Origin: Carex sylvatica
Taxonomy: Eukaryota; Streptophyta; Magnoliopsida; Poales; Cyperaceae
Direction of reading: 5' to 3'
Assembly: GCA_964058845.1 (NCBI GenBank)
Contig: CAXKVR010000243.1
Coordinates: forward strand, 1-64,000
Length of the DNA: 64,000 nucleotides
Shown here: positions 58,146-64,000 of the stretch, piece by piece
Layout of the letters: each line of letters starts with the position of its first letter
Position numbering within the stretch: the first letter of the stretch is position 1
Translations under genes and position numbers: made by a program
Notes under the pieces: generated by a model
Databases searched by the model: none
Told to the model about the DNA's origin: nothing
The model's input: only the letters and a program-made list of their open reading frames with translations

Positions 58146-59220
58146 ATATATACATACTTGTTTTTATCTTATGGAATCTATTGGGCCGTGTGATAAAGAC
58201 ATAAAGTCAATTCGGTTTAGGAAAAAAAAAAAGAAATACATCTCTAGCTGTCGTGTCGACATCCTACCTTGCTTCAGGTCTGGTTCAGTGTATAATTTGA
58301 TTAAAATATCTACTAAACTAAACAGCTTTCTCCACAAAGCCTTGGCCTGAGTTGGCCAGCTAAGGTGCTCTTTATAGCACTAATCGTTGGATATGTGTTC
58401 TAGTTTGAAGTCTCAATTTTGGAAACTTGAAAAAATGTTTCTGAATTTATAGCAGTAACCAAACAGCTTTTTTCTATTTCATTCATTAAGGTAATATAAT
58501 TGTCAAATAATTTTACTTCTAATTTTTATATAATATTTAAATAAATATAATTATTTCAGAAAAAAAAAAAATTATCGATCTAGACAGATTTACAGTAATA
58601 AAAATAATTATATCTTTGCTAGGTTCCAAGATATTCCGAAAACAATGCCATCTTTTAGTTTTATTTTTTTTAAATGGAAACTGATAAAAAAATCAGTTCA
58701 TTTAATGGGTCAATTTTTACACTCTTTAAATTTGTTTTCTTTATTAAAGGTGGCAATATTATATATTTAACGGTCTAATTAAACTTTTAAGATAAATGAT
58801 ATTTCTCATATCAAGAAAATAAATAAAAAATATCTAAACATATATAAAATTTAATTTACTATAAGATTGTTATATGTGGCTTAAATTGAGAATATTCTCA
58901 AAATTACTGATGAAAACTCCAAAAACAAGATTTGAATCTATAGCACGGATCCCATCTTAGAAATTGCTCTGATTTAAAAATTGAAATATTTGGAAATATT
59001 TAATTAGCTCATGTTTTCTGTGAAGAACATTGTAACTGTTTCGATTTTACATGGTTAAATAAATGCATGAAATGTCCAGCATAACTTCATTTCTTCCAAG
59101 TAAAGAGATAAAACTGAACTGACACAAAAAATAGTGTATTTTTTACTTCACACTTGTGAACTAACATCTTAATTTAAAAAATATAAGAAGTACAAACACA
59201 TCCCTTCATTACTAGCCTCT
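58146..59220. other. AT-rich intergenic DNA, nothing recognisable
   Basis: A short GTGCTCTTTATAGCAC palindrome at about 58361 recalls the ends of family F. No gene. Confidence 0.45.
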
Positions 59221-59224
59221 TTTT

Positions 59225-59480
59225 TTATGGAAATTTTTTATAACATATCTATTTTTTTATTTAAAAATTTATACACACTCAATTCTATTATCCAAAAATT
59301 CTAACATTTCTATTATCATAAAAAATAGTGAAAAAGTTCCAAAAAAGTAAAAATTGATATTCTATAAGTTCATTATATGACCAATTTACTGAGCTACATA
59401 GACCTAAGATTGAAATTTACACCATAGGTTTTTGAGGCCGTAGCACATAAGGCCTTATATTATCTATAGCACCTAAGCCT
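59225..59480. mobile_element. Family F element, copy 2 (partial)
   Basis: The right half matches 54700-54835 in order: ATTCTATAAGTTCATTATAT, GAGCTACATAG, GGCCGTAGCACATAAGGCC, ATCTATAGCAC. The left arm is poorly conserved. Confidence 0.5.
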
Positions 59481-59767
59481 TGCTCCTTGTATAATGGTCA
59501 AATATAAATCCGATTTGAAGGGACAAGTTGCAGTGTGATAATAATTTTATTATTAATGTACGAGCTAAATAGTAATATTTTATCCTACTAATTAAACAGT
59601 GAAATACAATTATAACAGTAAATGAAGAAATTAAGACTAAGGATGTTGCAGTAACAATTATCTTCCAGCTTTAATATATGATTCTACAAAAACCCATGCT
59701 AAGATAAAAGTACTTCTTGAGCTCAAAAGAACTATATTACAAAAATTAGACAAAATTATTGCTATTA

Positions 59768-60043
59768 TTAACATGAAATCTCTTCTTGTCTCTGCTTCAA
59801 ACCCCTTCCTCTAGAAGAAACAGATCTAGATCTCTTCTTTTCATAATTTGTTCTCAGTTCTTTCTCCTGATCAACATCTATCTGTTCTTGCCTACAATCT
59901 TCGCTACAAAAAGGCGCATCGCCTCTGTACATGAATATGTCTCGGCTTTTTGAGAGAGGTTTTCTGCAAAGAGAGCAGTAGTCGAGAACGTGGTGTGACC
60001 TGCTGTCATACTCTATTACGCCGCAGTAGAACATGTTCGACAT
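59768..60043 (-). CDS. FLZ4: FCS-like zinc finger protein, intact single-exon frame
   Basis: A 91-residue frame. The FLZ domain covers about residues 13-57: Cys23 and Cys26 (CSLC), [13 protein letters not shown], Cys46 and Cys50 (FCSEDC), then [12 protein letters not shown]. The basic tail contains LKQRQEE, as in FLZ3. No intron at the FMYR codon. Relative to FLZ3 the N-terminus is five or six residues shorter: the upstream in-frame codons (VAKTS) still resemble the FLZ3 start, but the ATG there has become GTT, so the next ATG is used. His17 precedes VLDYC where the family usually has HFLD(S/A)C. It otherwise looks functional. Role as SnRK1 adaptor is by family only. Confidence 0.92.
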   Translation of the reverse strand: MSNMFYCGVIEYDSRSHHVLDYCSLCRKPLSKSRDIFMYRGDAPFCSEDCRQEQIDVDQEKELRTNYEKKRSRSVSSRGRGLKQRQEEISC

Positions 60044-60059
60044 GCTTGTTTTCGCAACA

Positions 60060-60682
60060 GAAATATGTATATTTGTTTCTTTGTTTCAAGCTCTTGAGCT
60101 TTGTGTGTTTTGCGGTTTTTCCTTGAGGTAGTAGAAAAGATAGTAGGAGATAGGGGGGTTTATGTAGGAAAGAGAACTAAAGATTTGAAAGTTATCAAAC
60201 AGGAAAACAAACTACATTATTAAAGGAATTTTTAAATATCCCCATCATTTTTTCTGAATTTTAAAGAGATCCTTTTTTTGCTGCTTTAGTTCTCACTGAA
60301 AGGGGTACTCTAAATCTTCTAAAATAACACAAATTGTGAGTTGGATCTGAACCGTCCGATAAAAATTTGAGCTAATCCAGCTAGGGGCGGAGCCAAGACT
60401 TTCATATTATGGGGGTCAATCACATAAAATTTTTTTACAGATAATGAGGATCAATTTTGCAGTACCATACTATTCTACTCTAAATTATATAGAAATTTTG
60501 AAAACAAAATATGGGAGACAATTGACCCTATTTATTCTTTTTCCCACCTCCTCTAAATTCAATGGTCCGCCTAAGTTAAAAATACAAAAACTTTCTTAAT
60601 ATTCGTGCTAAAATTGATCGTACTGTCCGTATTAAAATTAAAACTTTGAGTTACTTTAGGGATTTGAACTCCACTTAAAGAC

Positions 60683-60700
<18 letters not shown>
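60060..60700. other. Upstream region of FLZ4
   Basis: Leader and promoter DNA with no strong TATA box (CTACATAAACC near 60150-60160 on the minus strand is the best candidate). No second gene. Confidence 0.4.
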
Positions 60701-60708
<8 letters not shown>

Positions 60709-60728
<20 letters not shown>

Positions 60729-61128
60729 TGTGCTATCGTACATTGCAATATATAGCAATCTTTGTACATTGGATTATAAATCACGTGATTCAAAGTTCAA
60801 ATAACCGATCTAAATCGTTCATCTTGTTGTCCATATTAATGTGTTTGGAGACCAAATTTTATATTTTTTGAAATTTTTTTACTATGTTTTTTAGATTTAT
60901 TGAAAATCGTTATTTTCAGACAAATCTAGACCATAAAAAAACAATGATTTTCAATAAATCTAAAAAAATAGTAAAAAAATATATAATTTGGTCTCCAAAC
61001 ACATTAATATGGACAACAAGATGAACGATTTAGATCGGTTATTTGGACTTTGAATCACGTGATTTATAATCCAATGTACAAAGAAGTCTATATATTGCAA
61101 TGTACGATAGCCCATCTCTCTCTCTCTC
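60709..61128. mobile_element. Foldback element, family B copy 5 (outer arm type II, diverged)
   Basis: A palindrome of about 420 bp bordered by (GA)n at the left and (CT)n at the right. Outer arms contain CGTACATTGCAATATATAGC and TGGATTATAAATCACGTGAT, related to those of copy 4 (CATACATTGCAATGCATAGG, TGGACTATAAATCACC). Inner arms are family B (CGATCTAAATCGTTCATCTT). The centre is shorter. Confidence 0.75.
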
Positions 61129-61142
61129 TATATATATATATA

Positions 61143-61390
61143 AAGTCAATCGGTCAAAATTAGAAAGTTAATAAATTAATTTTAGTGCATTCATTTTTTT
61201 AATGTTTTTTGACCGCTTAACTTTATATTAAATTAATTCGAATGTTTAAATTTTTTACATGTAGACGCATCACTTGTAAGGTAGGCGGATTTCAACGGTT
61301 CGGATTCATCATTTGAAATCGATTTGATGGATTTTAAAGTTAAGCTCACCAAACACTTTGGTGAGCTTAAGAACACCCTAGTCCTACTCA
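61143..61390. mobile_element. Family A MITE, truncated at left
   Basis: The right arm (GGTGAGCTTAAGAACACCCT then AGTCCTACTC) and part of the middle match family A. The left end is missing and replaced by the TA repeat next to the foldback element at 60709-61128. Confidence 0.6.
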
Positions 61391-61818
61391 TATATATATA
61401 CTAAAAGGGAAATAAATATAATTTTATGTGACGACATTAATTAATTGCTAAAGACACTGCCATTATGATTCTTACTACTTACTAGTGTGTTTTCTGTTTC
61501 ATTTTCTTAATTAATTTCTTCCAATAAATATTTAAACATAAAAGCCCTTTTGAGAATGTAGGGGTTTCTTTACAAAATGTTTGGAACAAAAGGTTAATTA
61601 TTGCAACCTTGGTTTTTTTTTATACTCTGGTTTGGTTTTATCCGTTGGTTTTGTTGGAACTTGGAAGTTGGAACCAATGGGAAATTCCATTAATTGCTGA
61701 AAAGGATCGCCCACTAGCCTATCATGAGATAGACAGGTGGGGGCCTCATGATAAGTGCATGTATTTGTAAAATGTGGTCCCATATGATGTTAATGATATG
61801 CACGCCACCTGTTCCACG

Positions 61819-61996
61819 AATTCGTATCCTCTGAGATATCTTAAACTTTTGCGTGACTTTACGGAAAATTTTAACCGTTTAAATAAGTTCTGCATAAATC
61901 TCAAAGCACAAATAATACAGGCCCCGTGCGCTATCACCGAATAGCCACCGGACACGTCGGTCACGCAAAAGTTGAGATACCTCAGAGGATGAGCAC
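61819..61996. mobile_element. 178-bp Mutator-like MITE, family C copy 4
   Basis: Ends AATTCGTATCCTCTGAGA and the inverse of CTCAGAGGATGAGCAC; the interior matches copies 2 and 3. The flanking 12-mers ACCTGTTCCACG (61807-61818) and ACCTATTCCACG (61997-62008) differ at one base. Confidence 0.85.
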
Positions 61997-62008
61997 ACCT
62001 ATTCCACG

Positions 62009-63470
62009 GAATACCTACGTGTTATACCTCAAAGTGTAATTATTACAAAGATCTTCTGTGGCAGCATCTGATAAGCACTATATATAGCAGGTCACTACAA
62101 CCTTTCAATTCTACTGATTATTTGCGAATTATTCGCGAATAATTCGTTCTTTTGGTGATGGCGAACGGAATGCCAAATTATTCACGAATAATTCACAAAT
62201 TTTACGAATTCTTTCCGAATTATATGAATTATTCTTAAACTTTTTCCGAAATTTTTCCATAACATTTTTTTTTGCTCCCTTGTGGGACTTGAATTTCTGA
62301 TCTAGATAAATCCAAATCATTCCTGAATTATATTCGAATTATTTACGAATCATGACCTTTTGACTCGACAAACCGAATCCGAATTATTCAATTGTCACTT
62401 TCTATATGGTACATGCCACTGAGCTTCTATGAAATGCTGCAGAATTGGATCTGTCAGGAATAAGCCACACAACCCGTTATGATTTTGCAAAATTATTGAC
62501 TGGTTTTTGTTTTGAAGCAACAAACTCTTGTTAAAATAAAGGTGAATTTTAAGATATTTTCTCTCAAAACAAATGAAGGAATTACAAAAACAAGAAGCAA
62601 GAGGCAGCAGTTTTGCATTGATAGGTGGGGAACCATTTCTTTAACTTGCTTTAAAATATCACATTATGCTACATCTGTGTCATCACTAAATTTAATTTGG
62701 TGGTGGATCTATCCATTAATCAAAGATATTTTAAACTACAAAAAAAAAAAAAAAACCTTTTATCTTGTCTACTGTCGTTATACCCATCCATTTCACCTGG
62801 AATTCTTCCTTTTTTAATGACCACCTGCCTTCTCGCGGAACCAGGATTTTATATCGAATCAAATTTAAATTCATTAACTAATTAGATACTTGATAAAAAA
62901 TAATACTTTAATTTATATTTTTCAATATTCTGATTTGTAATTTTTGATTCTCAAACTTATAATTTAAATTTTCAATCATAATTTAAGAAATTTATTTAAT
63001 TTGAAGTCTAAATTAAATTCGAATTACAAATTAAATATTCAAAGAGAGGCAAAAAAAATTCAGAAGAGACAGTCAATTGAAACGGTCTAATCTCCACTAA
63101 AACTCAAAATCCAGGAGACAGTTGTCACACCGGGACCATGTGGGTCCGCCCTTGCTTCTCTCTCTCTTTTGTTTATAAATTATTTTTTTTTGCATATTTG
63201 TAATGATTATTCAAGAAATACAGATGTTGTATAAATTTCTGCACTAAAACATTTATGAATTAGTGTACACACTTCATTACACAAATAAAAGGTCTTCCAC
63301 AACAGCATTTCTCAACGAAAATCTAAAATATCCATCTCAAAAAAAATTAAACTACACAAATTCAACGTTTTCTCTGGTGGTTTGCTAATTTTCCCATCAT
63401 AAGACTCATTGTTTAAAATTCACTTCTTTCTTTCAAATAATTAAGCAATGTATTAATGTTTGTAACCTTC
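62009..63470. other. Intergenic DNA with GCGAATTATTCGC motifs
   Basis: 62115-62345 contains at least seven AATTATTCGCGAA-like motifs in both orientations, as near 43985-44110, likely subterminal DNA of a nonautonomous element. No gene recognised. Confidence 0.4.
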
Positions 63471-63477
63471 TTAAATA

Positions 63478-63850
63478 TTTGAAGTTTAAAACAAACAAAT
63501 GAAATATCAGCAATGGCAAAGATATTACACTTTTCAATATGTTTTGAGAAAATTATGAAGCGATTGAATATGAATATATAAAGAATGGAAAATTTTCAAA
63601 ATTACCCTACATTTAATCTCAATTCTTTTGGAGATTGCAGGTTCAAAATCCATAAGAGCCAATCATTTGTGAATATTAAATAGTTGAGTGGTTTGACCTC
63701 TAACATTTATTAAAAAAAAATGTCAATTCTTTTATCTTCTTAAGTGATATTAAATTTTAAGTTTAAAACAAACAAATAAAATATCAGCAGTGACATAAAT
63801 ATTACACTTTTCAATATGTTATGAGAAAATTATGAACCGATAGAGACATA
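63478..63850. repeat. Direct repeats of about 85 bp around a SINE fragment
   Basis: AAGTTTAAAACAAACAAAT, then ATATTACACTTTTCAATATG and GAGAAAATTATGAA, occur at 63482-63570 and again at 63760-63845. Between them lies a SINE-like segment. Confidence 0.7.
63625..63720 (+). mobile_element. SINE fragment (B box and tail)
   Basis: GCAGGTTCAAAATCCATAAG resembles a pol III B box, and the tail ATATTAAATAGTTGAGTGGT then TTGACCTCTAACATTTATT matches the tail of the SINE at 30523. The A-box end is missing or diverged. Confidence 0.55.
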
Positions 63851-64000
63851 TATATACAATAATACATGGGCGGATGGTAGTGGTTGTAGTGGAGGTAATT
63901 TTTTTTTTTTATGAAATTTGTTTATTAAATTTTATAATTTTTGTATGTATCAATATTGTTTAGTTCTTTTATAAAATAAATTACACTACACTACATTTTT

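Noticed and set aside
1..64000. CRISPR arrays, operons, Shine-Dalgarno sites, rRNA or tRNA genes
   Set aside because: The repeats seen are MITEs, microsatellites and foldbacks without regular spacers. The tRNA-like boxes belong to SINEs. The genome is a plant nuclear genome.

Overview
The window is AT-rich nuclear DNA of a flowering plant, most likely a eudicot. The reasons are GT-AG introns, TATA-type promoters, plant-specific FCS-like zinc finger (FLZ, DUF581) genes, a RICESLEEPER-like hAT transposase relic, tRNA-derived SINEs and very many MITEs and foldback elements. There is no bacterial, organellar or viral gene content, and I saw no rRNA or convincing tRNA gene. The species cannot be fixed from sequence alone.

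Layout. 1-5343 is a decayed autonomous hAT element: AT-rich repeats with a long hairpin, a transposase reading frame broken by stops and frameshifts, and ACCCG-rich subterminal DNA. 5.3-11.3 kb is intergenic DNA with hAT and Mutator-like MITEs and one foldback element. 11350-13136 (minus) is FLZ gene 1, with two exons and a 1.28 kb intron carrying a tandem duplication, one unit of which is split by a MITE. 13.4-23.5 kb is a transposon-dense block: a 178-bp MITE upstream of FLZ1, two inverted copies of an unrelated repeat 5 kb apart, a retroelement-like stretch with several short tandem repeats, microsatellites and two foldback elements. 23.5-37.6 kb is gene-poor, with MITEs, a SINE with perfect target duplications, a nonautonomous hAT element and CACTA-like fragments. 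37606-38045 (minus) is FLZ gene 2, whose second exon has a one-base frameshift relative to its paralogues. 38-50 kb is intergenic with further MITEs, G-box/RY motifs and a perfect 21-nt hairpin. 50645-50968 (minus) is FLZ gene 3, intact and uninterrupted. 51-59.7 kb is intergenic. 59768-60043 (minus) is FLZ gene 4, also uninterrupted. The rest is foldback elements, MITEs and AT-rich DNA.

How it fits together. The four real genes are paralogues on the same strand, 9-25 kb apart: a dispersed tandem array. FLZ1 and FLZ2 share an N-terminal DLEAG motif and an intron at the same codon inside the zinc finger. FLZ3 and FLZ4 share an N-terminal SNMFYC motif, a C-terminal LKQRQEE motif and have no intron there. 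FLZ proteins are known as small adaptors that bind SnRK1 kinase subunits; that role is family knowledge, not visible here. Everything else supportable is mobile or repeat DNA. The most unusual pattern is a foldback family in which seven copies keep the same internal arms but carry four or five different outer arms.
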